A model generated the notes under the pieces. That model was not told the DNA's origin and did not search any database. It saw only the letters and a list, made by a program, of their open reading frames with translations. The position numbers were made by a program, and so were the translations under genes. Positions 53,568-64,000 of a stretch of DNA of 64,000 nucleotides are shown here, in pieces. The stretch comes from Tolypocladium sp. Sup5 PDA-1 (Eukaryota; Ascomycota; Sordariomycetes; Hypocreales; Ophiocordycipitaceae). The stretch is taken from NCBI GenBank assembly GCA_000750105.3, contig JPHH03000017.1, forward strand, positions 248,001-312,000. The letters run 5' to 3'. How positions within the stretch are numbered: the first letter of the stretch is position 1; every line of letters starts with the position of its first letter.

Positions 53568-56500
53568 ATGTCGATCACAGAAACCCCCCAAGGCGACTCC
53601 GTAGGCCCTGCTTCTGACGCACCCAGCAACGGAGCACCCAACGCCGCTCGCCATGGCCACGAGTCTCCTCCGCCCGTCGCCATTATTGGCATGGGCATGA
53701 GATTGCCCGGGGCGATCCACACTGCCGAAGACCTCTGGCAGACTCTTGCACAGAAGCGCTCGACTCGATGCGAGATCCCGGCAAACAGGTTTTCCGTCGA
53801 GGGGTTCCATAGCCCCTCTAGCAAACCCGGCTCCGTTGCCATGCGCCACGGACACTTCCTGGCCGACTCGGACGACCTCGGCCGCCTCGACACGTCCTTC
53901 TTCTCGATGGGGCTGACAGAAGTAAGCGACATCGACCCGCAGCAGAGAATGCTGCTGGAAGTGGTCTACGAATGCATGGAGTCTTCGGGACAGGTCAACT
54001 GGCGTGGCAGCAACATTGCCTGTTACGTTGGCGTATGGGGAGAGGTATGTAGGCTCCGGTGCAGCGCACTTGATATGGACGGGTCCCCTCGTCCATGTCG
54101 GCAGTCCATTGTCGATCCACAGAGACTGACAGTTATTCTAGGACTGGCTTGATCTCCACGCAAAGGACATGTACGATTCCGGCACGTATCGAGTGTCTGG
54201 CGGCCATGACTTTGCCATCTCCAACCGCATCAGCTACGAGTACGACCTCAAAGGTCCATCGTTTACCATCAAGGCAGGCTGCTCGTCATCCTTGATTGGT
54301 CTCCACGAGGCCGTGCGAGCCATCCAGGCTGGTGACTGCGACGGCGCCATCGTTGCCGGCACAAGCCTGATATTCTCGCCAACCATGTCCATAGCCATGA
54401 CCGAACAGGGCGTACTGTCGCCGGATGCCTCCTGCAAGACCTTTGACGCCGCCGCCAACGGCTACGCCAGAGGCGAGGCCATCAACGCCATCTTTCTGAA
54501 GCCCCTGGACGCCGCCCTCAAGAACGGCGACCCCATCCGTGCCGTTGTGAGGGCTACTTCGTCCAACTCTGATGGCAAAACGCCAGGCATGTCGATGCCT
54601 AGCTCCGAGAGCCATGAATCCCTGATACGGAGCGCGTACCGGGAAGCTGGTCTCGACCCTACCGAGACCGTCTTTGTCGAAGCTCATGGGACGGGCACCT
54701 CGGTGGGCGACCCGCTAGAGGCAACGGCTATTGCCCGCGTGTTCGGCGGCAGGACAGACCGTCCAGTCTACATTGGAAGCGTCAAGCCCAACCTCGGCCA
54801 TAGCGAGGGCGCCTCGGGCGTGTCCTCGGTCATGAAGGCGGTACTGTCTCTGGAGCACAAGGCCATCCCGCCCAACATCAACTTCTCGACACCGAACCCC
54901 AAGATTCCATTCCGTGAGGCTAACATGGACGTGCCCCGCGACCTCCTTCCGTGGCCTGAGAACCAGCCCCTCAGGGTCAGTGTCAACTCGTTCGGAATCG
55001 GGGGTGCCAACGCCCACTGCATCGTCGAGAGCCTCGAACAGTACCTTGACGGCGGCGCCGTCTCGGAACGCATCTGCACTCCGCCTTTGCACCACAACGG
55101 AGAAGAAGACCACAGTGTCAACGGTATCAACGGCACCAACGGCATCAGCGGCACCAACGGCATCAACGGCACCAACGGCATCAACGGAACCGGGAAAGTC
55201 CTTCCGAGCAGGCCCATCAGCAACGGGGAACATGTCGACAGCGACTCAGCCATCCAGCTGACGGCGGAAAATGGCATCTCCAACGGCCACCACGCCGGCG
55301 GCAAGACGGACAAGGCGGCACATGCGCCCACCGGTGCGAGTATCAGCAACGGCACCCACCAGGCAGGAAAGGCGCTGTACGTCCTGTCTGCTGCCAACCC
55401 GGCTTCTTTGAGGCAGAGTCTGGTGGAACATCAAAAATATCTCCGAGATCACACGGCCCAAGCCACAGACGTTTCTTACACCTTGTGCAGCCGCAGGGAG
55501 CACCTGCAGTACCGCTCATATTGTGTAGTCCCTACGTCTAAACTGCCGTCAGAGAGCGAATCCTTCCCGGCTCTTGAGTTCTCCCCTTTGACAAAGGCAA
55601 ACAACACTGCGCCAGAAGTGACCATGGTGTTCACCGGTCAGGGTGCCCACTGGGCCGGAATGGCCGGAGAGCTCATGCGCACATACGCCTCATTTCGAGA
55701 CTCCGTCGCCCGCATGGGCCGCGTTCTGTCGCAGCTCGAGCACCCGCCAGCCTGGGACCTTGTCGAGGAGCTGAGCAAGCCGGAAGAGCTGAGCAACGTA
55801 GGCCAGGCCGAGTTCTCTCAGCCACTCGTTTGTGCCGTTCAGGTGGCCTTGACTGACCTGTTGCGGAGCTGGGGCGTCCTCCCAGCCGCCGTGGTCGGTC
55901 ACTCGAGCGGCGAGATGGCCGCCGCATATGCGGCCGGGGCCCTTTCCGCCGAGGAGGCCATCACCATCGCGTACTACCGCGGCTATATAAACAAGGGCTT
56001 CAAGCGCGTCGGTGGCATGGCGGCCATCGGCTTGGGGGCCCAGCAGGTCGCCCCGTATCTGACCAAGGGGGTGGTTGTTGCGTGTGAGAACAGCCCTGAG
56101 AGTGTGACACTCTCGGGAGACAAGGACGTCCTCGACGTGGTGTGCAACAATATTCGCCAGGAAGAGCCCGGTTGCTTGGTACGTGAACTCAAGGTCCAGG
56201 TGGCGTATCACTCCCGTAAGTCCAGCCGTGTGTCATGGTCCATCTATGTTCGTCCCTTGGCTTTGCTCTTATTTGTACCCGCGGTGAGCCCACCAGTCTG
56301 ACAGCTCGGCCTCTTTTGCAGATCATATGCAGGATATTGGGGGCTCCTTTGAGTCTCTGCTCCCGCCCAAGTTACGCAGCAAGGCCCCGGCCGTTCCCTT
56401 CTTCTCCAGCGTCAGAGTCACGCAGCTTCAGGAGCCGGGATGTCTCGGTGCCGCATACTGGCGTGAGAACCTCGAAAGCCCCGTGCGCTTTGCCGGCGCA

Positions 56501-59500
56501 GTGAAGCTTCTGCTCGACACGCGGGCGCCGTCTTCCAAGCAGGTTTTCGTCGAGATTGGCCCACACAGCGCCTTGGCAGGACCCTTGCGGCAGGTGTTCA
56601 AGGCACACGGTAACGGCCAGGAGGCATACGCATCGGCCATGATTCGCGGGCAGGACTGCGTCGAGTCGGCCCTCAAGCTGGCCGGAGAGCTGTTTATCCA
56701 GGGCGTGCCAATGGATTTCTCTCGCATCTCTCCCGCCGGCAACGTGGTGACCAACTTGCCGACATACTCGTGGAACCACGACAAGGAATACTGGGCAGAG
56801 AGCCGGCTGAGCAAGGACTGGAGGTTTCGCAAGTTCCCCCGTCACGAGCTGCTGGGGTCACGCACTCTCGAGAGCAGCAGCATACAGCCCGAGTGGCGCA
56901 ACATCCTGCGGCTGCAAGACGTCCACTGGCTGCGCGACCACCAGGTCCTCAACGACGTCGTCTTCCCGTGCGCAGGGTACCTTGCCATGGCTGTGGAAGC
57001 CGTCCGTCAGGCGGATGGGCCCTCTGAGGGCGGAGGCGGCGGCTTCACGCTGAGGAATGTCGTCGTCCACTCTGCCATGGTCGTGCCCGAGGGCAAGCCG
57101 GTCGAGATGTTGACCACTCTGCGGCCCGTCCGACTGACCAACACGCTCAACTCGGCTTGGTGGGAGTTCAGCATCGTGTCCCACAACGGCACCGCCTGGA
57201 TGAAGCACTGCGACGGCCAGGTCAGGCCAACCCGCGATGCGCATCACAGCAACATGGGAAAGGTCGGGCGACAGCATCTCCCGTACCCCCGCCCCGTGGA
57301 GAACTTGTACCCGGAGCTCCAGAGATTCGGACTGAGATACGGCCCTTGCTTCCGCGGCCTCGACAACGTGTCCTGCCAGCCGAACGGCAGGAAGGCCTCG
57401 GCTACGCTGCGCGAGACGACTGCATCCGAGTCGTCGTACGCCATACACCCAACCACCATCGATCACTGCCTCCAGCTCTTCGTGCCGGCCAGCTGTGACG
57501 GCCTATTTTACCGTGCCGGGAAACTATGCGTGCCGACGGGCATCGGAGAATTGTACCTCGCTTCATCATCAAGATCACGTTGCGAGGGTGCCCTTGTCGA
57601 GGCCTCCGCCGCGACAAGCTCAGGGGGTGCCATCTCCGGAGCCGCCACGGCCGTCTCTAAAGACGACGGCGTCGTCCTGCTCTCGCTGGAGGGCGGAAAG
57701 TTTTCCCCGCTGGAGACGGATTTCGGAGACAGCATGGACGGTGCCGACTCGGACTTGGTCGCAGCCGCCCGAGTCGGCTGGAAGCCCGACCTCGACCTCG
57801 CCGACATGCACCACCTGGTCCGCCCGAGCCAGGCCTCCATGCAAGACGGGGCCGAGCTCGACCTCGTGGAGCGGCTGACGCTGCTCGCCATGCTGGAAAT
57901 CCAGGAGCGCGTCGCGGACATGGCGATGCCAGTGGACGAGGCGGCCTTCGAGCACATACACAGGTTCCGTGCTTGGATCACGGCCCAGATAGCCCAGGCG
58001 ACCGCGGGGGAGTATGAAGGACTCGAGCCGGCCGCCAGAGAGCTGGTGTCACTGGAATGCGACGATCGGCTCGCGCTCATGAGAGAACTACGACACCAGG
58101 TCCTGCAGTCGGGGGCCGCGAGTGCCGCCATCCTCATCGGTCGTATCGTCGACCGCTGCGAGGACATCATCCAGGGGCGGGTCGAGGGCATCGAGGTGCT
58201 GCAAGCTGATGACGGCCTGACAAACTACTACAACTATGTCGAGTCACGCACCGACTCGGTCGACTTCTTCGCCGCCGCCGGCCACACGCGACCGACTCTA
58301 CGCGTCCTCGAGATTGGTGCCGGCACGGGTGGCGGCGCCCAGGTCGTGCTCGAGGGCCTTGCCAAAGGTGGCTGCTCGGACCGCTTGTACTCGACGTACG
58401 CCTATACCGACATCTCGGCCGGCTTCTTTGTAGCGGCCCGCGAGCGCTTCAAGGCGTATCGAGGCCTGGATTTCCGTGTCCTAGACATCACCAAGGACCC
58501 TGTCGAGCAGGGCTTCGAGGCGGCGTCGTTTGACCTCATCATCGCCGGCAACGTCCTCCACGCCACCCCGTTCCTGAATGAGACTCTGACAAACGTTCGC
58601 AAGCTGCTCACTCCTGAGGGTTACCTTTTCCTTCAGGAACTATCTCCCAAGATGCGGATGGTGAATTTGTAAGCCTGACTTTATTTCGTGTTGCCCTGCC
58701 TGTCGCTTCCCCTGACTCTACCGTCCGGTATCTACTACCATCACACGCACACGCACATTCACGACCGCTTACGCTAGAGTAATATATAGGATCATGGGCA
58801 TCCTGCCCGGATGGTGGCTTGGAGCCGCAGAAGGCAGGACAAACGAGCCGTACCTGGCACCGGAGCAGTGGGACAAGGTACTCAAGGAGACCGGCTTTTC
58901 CGGCGTCGACGCTGCCATATACGACGCGCCGCATCCTTACCATCTGAACGCAAACATTATCTCGCGGCTGGCGCGGGAACCACAGCTGCGCATCTCTGAG
59001 ATGGGTAGCTTGGGCACGGCCGCCAGCCAAAGCACATCTCGTCGGCTCGCCTTGCTCCACCGCCCCGGTGATGAGACTTCTCCCAGCGTCATCCGAATGC
59101 GCTCTGCACTCGGCGACAGCGGCTTTCAGGCTGACATGATTTGTTTGCATCAACATCAGCAGGCTGTCTCCGGTGGCCACGACATGATCGTCTCGCTGCT
59201 CGAGCTGGAGACGCCCTTCTTTGAATCCATCTCGGGGTCCGATCTGGCAGCTCTCCAAAAGGTCATCGCCGGCCTAGGCAGCACCCAGATGGTTTGGATC
59301 ACGCTCCCAGCGCAGGAAGGCCTTAGTGCCGCAAGTAACCCTGGCTTCGGGCTGTCGTTGGGGCTCACACGCACGCTGCGCTCCGAGCAGTCCCTCGCCA
59401 TCACCACGCTTGAAGTGGACCGTATTGACGACGACAGGGCGTTGGCGGCTGTCGCCAGACTCCTGAATAAGCTTCTACCTGAACACAGCGAGCCCCTAAA

Positions 59501-62104
59501 GGTTGCGTCTACCATAGACCCGGATCGTGAGTTTGTGCTTGTGGATGGCGTTGTCAAGGTCGCCAGGTACCACCCGGTGTCTCTGTCGCAGGAGCTGGCG
59601 GCTATGGCACCCGAGCCCGAGGCTGTTAAGCTCGAGATAGGGCGCATGGGCCTATTACAGACCCTCGGATGGGTGCCGTTCCCGGCGCGGGAGCCAGCAT
59701 CTGACGAGGTTGTGGTCGAGCCTCGATGCGCAGGTTTGAACTTCCGAGTAGGTTTCCTGCACCATAACTCTATGAAACAGAGAAGAAACGTGATGGCCTC
59801 AATTGAGGTTTTGCCAATGCCCGCTAACTGCATACAGGATGTGCTCCTCTGTATGGGCATCGTGGAAGCCAAAGACGTTGGCATCGGCCTGGAAGGCTCC
59901 GGCGTTGTCACCAAGGTAGGAACTGCGGTCACTAATTTGCAGCCGGGAGACCGCATTTTCTACCTGGCAGACAACTGCTTCTCGACTCAGATGACGATGT
60001 CGGCCCAGCGGTGCGCCAGGATTCCGCCGTCGCTGCCATGGGAGCAGGCTGCTACGATGCCGTGCGTCTATGCCACTGTCATCCATTCCTTGCTGGACGT
60101 CGGCGGGCTGCGGTCCGGCCAGTCGGTCTTGATTCACTCTGCATGTGGCGGCATCGGCATCGCGGCCCTGAACCTCTGCAAGAATATCCAAGGATTGGAG
60201 GTGAGAAACAGCCTTTACCCCTGACTCGAGTTGTTCACTCGTCAATCCATATTGGAACTGGATGGCTAACTTGGAGCCCCTGCACACATCAGGTATATGC
60301 CACCGTCGGAAACGAAGAGAAGGTCAAGTACTTGATGAACACCTTTAGCCTCCCCCGCGAAAACATCTTCAACTCCCGCGACACGTCATTCCTCCACGAC
60401 GTGCGAACCGCCACCGGCGGCCGCGGCGTCGACTTGGTCCTCAACAGCCTATCTGGGGAGCTGCTGCACGCATCGTGGCAGTGCGTGGCGCCCTACGGCA
60501 AAATGCTCGAGATTGGTAAGAGGGACTTCATCGGCAAGGCGAGGCTAGAGATGGACCTCTTCGAAGCCAACAGGAGCTTCATTGGCATCGATCTGGCTAG
60601 ATTCGACCCGGCGAGATGCCACGGGTAAGTTTCGCTCCAGCAAGACCCAGGACATGGGCCATCAACATAGTACACATGCTAATCAAGAGGCCCGGGTTGC
60701 CCTTGCATCATGTGCAGACTACTCCAGCGGACGGCAAACATGCTCGCGTCCGGCATCATCAAGCCAATCGAGCCTATCAAGGTGTTTGGCGCGGCCGAGG
60801 TCGAAGCCGGGTTTCGCTATATGCAAAAGGGAACACACCTCGGCAAGATTGTTGTGTCTATCCCAGAGGCAGGCCGCGGTCTCCCCCAAACCCTGAAGCC
60901 GCCGCCAGCAGAGCTCAACCCGTCGGCCAGCTACCTTCTCGTAGGCGGCCTGGGCGGCCTGGGGCGCGCCGTCGCGACTTGGATGGTGGAGAAGGGCGCG
61001 CGCCATCTTCTCTTCATGTCGCGCTCGGCCGGGCAGAGCGCTCGGGACCAGGCCTTCTTCCGGGAGCTTCTGTGCCAGGGCTGCGTGGCGCAGGCGGTTC
61101 GGGGCAGTGTGACGGATCTGGCCGATGTCGAGCGTGCCATGGCCTCGGCGCCCCCAGGCAAACCCGTCAGGGGTGTCCTGCAGATGTCCATGGTGCTCCG
61201 CGACAAGCCCTTTGCCGACATGGACCTGCAGGACTGGGAGACGGCCGTGAAGCCCAAGGTGCAGGGCACGTGGAACCTGCACCTCGCAGCGCCCAAGGAC
61301 CTCGATTTCTTCTTCGCGACAGGGTCCATTAGCGGATCCTTTGGCACGCCGGGCCAGGCAAACTACGCCGCCGGCAACACGTATCTCACGGCCCTGTTCC
61401 AGCACCGCCGGGCGCTCGGCCTGCCCGCGTCGATGCTGCACATTGGCCTCGTCGAGGACATCGGCTACCTGGCCCAGAACCCAACGCGGGCCGAAGCGCT
61501 GCGGGCTGCCGGCGGCTTCTTCTTGCGTACGCGGCAGCTGCTCGACGGGCTGAACTGGGCCCTGATCTCTTCGAGCCAGCCGGGAGGCTGCTCGGACCAT
61601 CAGCTCACCATCGGGCTGCGGTGCGAGAAGCCACTGTCGGACCCGGCGAACCGCGTCATCTGGAAGAAGGATGCCCGCATGGCCATGTACCACAACCACG
61701 AGGTGTCAAGCCGCGGGGCCGGCGCGGACGGCGAGAGCGACGAATCGCTTCGCTTCTTCATGGCCTCGGTCGAGGCGGAACCAGGCCTCCTGGAAGACCC
61801 GGCTTCGCTGGAGCTCGTTGCCCGCGAGATCGGCGCCCGCGTCTACATGTTCATGCTACGTCCAGCCGAGGAGGCGGACCCGGCCGTGTCACTGGCGTCG
61901 CTGGGCGTCGACTCGCTGGTGACCATTGAGATCCGCAACTGGATCAAGCGCAACTTCGGCGGCGTCGAGCTCAGCACCCTGGAGATCCTCAACTCGGGCA
62001 CCATCGAGGGCTTGGGTAGGCTGACCGTGGACACGCTCAAGGCCCGACTCGCGGCGACGCAAAGGACGAAAGGGGACGCATATCTGGACATGAAGGCCCC
62101 GTGA
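53568..62104 (+). CDS. FUM1: Highly reducing polyketide synthase KS-AT-DH-MT-ER-KR-ACP, 2,645 aa, 7 exons
   Basis: Exons: 53568-54044, 54142-56215, 56322-58668, 58790-59747, 59838-60200, 60293-60624, 60718-62104 (2,646 codons). Domains with approximate residues: KS from 37 (active Cys in AGCSSSL near 205; EAHGTGT and GHSEGA histidines), AT from 655 (GQGAHW; GHSSG Ser near 744), DH (DHQVLNDVVFP, near 1055), C-MeT (VLEIGAGTGG, near 1513), ER (near 1935; nucleotide site HSACGGIGIAALNL), KR (VGGLGGLGRAVA near 2260; GQANYAAGN Tyr) and ACP (LGVDSLV, Ser near 2580). No thioesterase follows. Fum1 makes the C18 chain with two methyl branches and hands it to Fum8. A low-complexity Asn-Gly repeat lies in the KS-AT linker. 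Confidence 0.93.
55118..55200 (+). repeat. 18-bp tandem repeat coding (NGINGT)-type linker in FUM1
   Basis: Units of the form GGCATCAACGGCACCAAC repeat about four times with small changes, coding an Asn-Gly-Ile/Thr run between KS and AT. The frame is preserved by the unit length. Confidence 0.85.
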
Positions 62105-62411
62105 AAGCACCACTTCCTTCGTCCGTGTTGACATAACTTCATGCTCGGGGTCAAGACTCTCATTATCCGATGGAAATGGAGTTTCTGGAGTTGCAGGGTT
62201 TATTGAGCATGATCTAGCTGGAAACGATGTCAAGGTAGTAGTGGTATTATGTTTGTCAATAATGCTATGGAATGTCAACTATCTCAACGCCATAAACAGA
62301 ATCAACAGAATCAACATCCCACATCCTAACGTTGGTCAGCAATATTAAGTGACAGCGCATTAAAACATCTAGCCACTACATGTATTGATGGCTGTTCCGT
62401 GGGCCCCCAAA
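62105..62411. other. Convergent spacer FUM1 / FUM21, 307 bp
   Basis: AT-rich 3' regions of both genes. AGAATCAACAGAATCAACA at about 62296 is a short direct repeat. No gene is seen here. Confidence 0.55.
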
Positions 62412-64000
62412 CTATCGAGCATCCTTCACAATCTGTTGGGCAAATCGACCCAGCTCCATAGCCTCTTCGAGAGGCACTTCCATGTTGAGAGAGAGGCGGC
62501 TGAAGAAGCCAATCGCCATGCCTATGTACGGTAGGTCCATGTCCTGTTCGGTGTTTCGGTAGCTCTTACTGCTGCCTCCGCTACTGCCAGTCCCGCTCTG
62601 TTTGTTTCCTTGCATGCCCGCTGCCGAGTGTTTGTGGATGATGGCTGCCAGTGTAATGCACGTTGTGAGAGCAATGGTGTAGTAAAGCGACCTTGTTCCG
62701 GGACGTTTCGTGTCAACATGGGACTTCTCAGGGGAAGGAGAAACAGGTAGAATGGAAGAGCTCCCGAGAGGACACAACTTACCAGTCATAGAGCACATCA
62801 GTCCAGTCGACGTAGACGCTCGTCCTCAGAATCTCGCGCGCCGGTTCGCAACGCCTCTCTTCGCGCCTCTCCAGACTTCCCGTGCCCGGCAAAGAGCGTA
62901 TCGCAATAATGGCAAAACAATACTTGTGCAGGTGAGTCAGTCTCAGGCGTCTTTCATCGCATGTAAGCGCCGAATAGTCCGCGAGAGCGTGGTTGGGCCG
63001 GTTCGGGCTGATGTCGCAGTCGAACGGAAGGTCGTTCTTCCAGGCTTCGAGCATGCCTTCAAGCCGCTTTGCAATGGACGCCGGGTTTTGCTCACAGCTC
63101 TGACTCCCGCAGCAGCATGAACGGGATTGGTGCCCGTTCCGCCGGCCACTGAGCTGTTGCAGGATCTTGGAGCAGATTGCGGCGTAGCGGACCTCGGCGT
63201 GGAGCCAATCCCTTCCTCCGCGCAAGGATGCCGAGGGTGGAGCAACAGTGTGGTCTATGTAGTCGTCGTGTATCAACTGACGAGTTGCAGTTAGTACAGA
63301 GTCTGTAACCCCAGTTCTGGCAAGTCCCCATCAACGTCGTCACATACATACCGGAAATGAGCCCTCTCGTAAGCAATGAGGCTTTTCCAGAGAATAGAGA
63401 AACCAGAACGCCCGTCCGGCGTCTACTTGCTCTGCGTGGCACGAATACAGCTCGTTGGAATACAGCTCGTTGGAAGCGTCGTAGCGGTGGAGGCGGAGAG
63501 TCTGGATGCAGCAAGTGGCATCTGCCAATAAACCAGGGGTGAGGCTGGCGCCAATGCTGGAGGAAAACCAAGTCTTGTATATTTGTTAATTCATACTTGA
63601 GTTTTCCCCGTCAACACACACGGAACGGGGACTGGAGGTTAAACGTACCACCACAAGCAACGCCTGCAGTTCAACGCATCGAAATTGCATGTCAGTTTGC
63701 TCAACTTGTAGTCAAGGCGAGGTGTTCAGCCTACCTGCAAGCTCAGGAGGGTGGCATCGTCGCGCGCTTGCGGTCTCATATCCAGCGCTTTCCTGAAGAG
63801 CTTCATGACGGGAAGTCTTGTGGCGCCCGAGACTCCATGTCTTCCGCCTTGTCTAAGGTTCAGGTAGTGAGAGCCAACGGCGAGTAAGGAGAAGAATAAG
63901 GCAATGCTAGCTGGGCTGCTAGCCATGGGATGATGAACTACCTGACGTGCGAGCCGCTCTACAGTTGTCCGATCAAGGAACATACCGACCCTGAAATCCG
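62412..64000 (-). CDS. FUM21: Fungal-specific transcription factor, C-terminal two thirds; 5' end outside window
   Basis: Minus-strand exons inside the window: 64000-63735 (continues beyond), 63663-63649, 63573-63352, 63276-62783, 62691-62412. The product shows the fungal_trans domain in order: SIALFFSLLAVGSHYL, KLFRKALDM, LLSLQ joined through a 15-base exon (ALLVV) to the next exon, RAFWFLYSLEKPHCLREG joined to LIHDDYIDH (the DDYID motif), and late helices LTHLHKYCFAIIAIRS and SLYYTIALTTCITLAAIIH. The Zn2Cys6 cluster would lie to the right of base 64000, so DNA binding is inferred. Position next to FUM1 and domain type match Fum21, the pathway activator. The 15-base exon and its neighbours are inferred from frame only. 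Confidence 0.75.

Noticed and set aside
60719..61699. 326-codon minus-strand frame
   Set aside because: Antisense to the KR region of the PKS; composition Arg/Gly/Ala-rich with no domain.
62720..62783. A very short FUM21 intron from the GT at 62782 to nearby AG sites
   Set aside because: It would be only 22 bases, or create a stop. The 91-base intron 62692-62782 restores the conserved W-SLYYTIALTT.
1..64000. tRNA, rRNA, CRISPR or transposase genes
   Set aside because: No cloverleaf-compatible GGTTCGANNCC box pairs, no repeat-spacer arrays and no transposase-like frames were found by reading. A tRNAscan-SE and repeat-library search would be the decisive test.

Overview
The window is nuclear DNA of a filamentous ascomycete (Pezizomycotina). 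Genes carry many short introns of about 48-190 bases with GT-AG (twice apparently GC-AG) borders and CTAAC-like branch sites. There are Zn2Cys6 regulators, MFS and RTA1 membrane proteins and an iterative polyketide synthase. No tRNA, rRNA, CRISPR, prophage or intact transposon was seen. The gene content of the right part suggests Hypocreales (Fusarium or Tolypocladium relatives); that placement is inference.

Bases 1-6.4 kb hold loosely connected genes: the 3' end of an APH-family phosphotransferase gene, a short-chain dehydrogenase, a cyclase-family (PF04199-type) hydrolase, a small cysteine-rich protein, and a decayed GFD2/YDR514C-like nuclease gene with two in-frame stops.

Bases 7.1-25.9 kb form an aromatic-acid catabolic cluster. 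It has a Zn2Cys6 regulator, a salicylate-hydroxylase-type FAD monooxygenase, a catechol-type intradiol dioxygenase, a family III CoA-transferase, an enol-lactonase-like alpha/beta hydrolase, a SnoaL-like protein, a 2,3-dihydroxybenzoate decarboxylase, an RTA1-type membrane protein and a sugar/quinate-type MFS importer. A consistent reading is uptake of a hydroxybenzoate, conversion to catechol by oxidative or non-oxidative decarboxylation, intradiol cleavage, and lactone or CoA-ester processing.

Bases 26.4-64.0 kb are a fumonisin-type (FUM) biosynthetic cluster. In order they are FUM8 (fused oxoamine synthase), FUM3 (2-oxoglutarate dioxygenase), FUM10 (acyl-CoA synthetase), FUM6 (P450-reductase fusion), FUM7 (iron-type alcohol dehydrogenase), a FUM15-like P450, FUM19 (ABC-C exporter), FUM13 (3-ketoreductase), FUM14 (carrier-condensation protein), FUM1 (reducing PKS without a thioesterase) and FUM21 (regulator, its 5' end outside the window). 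The PKS chain is released by decarboxylative condensation with an amino acid on FUM8, reduced by FUM13, hydroxylated by FUM6 and FUM3, and esterified with tricarballylate by FUM7, FUM10 and FUM14. No second stand-alone P450 that would be the C-10 hydroxylase FUM2 is present, and neither are FUM11 or FUM16-18. The set therefore resembles what is known for Aspergillus niger and predicts B2/B4-like compounds, provided the missing genes do not lie just beyond the right edge.

The two clusters meet at a 494-bp convergent spacer (25,942-26,435). All exon borders were placed by eye from splice signals, reading frame and family conservation; none is confirmed by transcripts.
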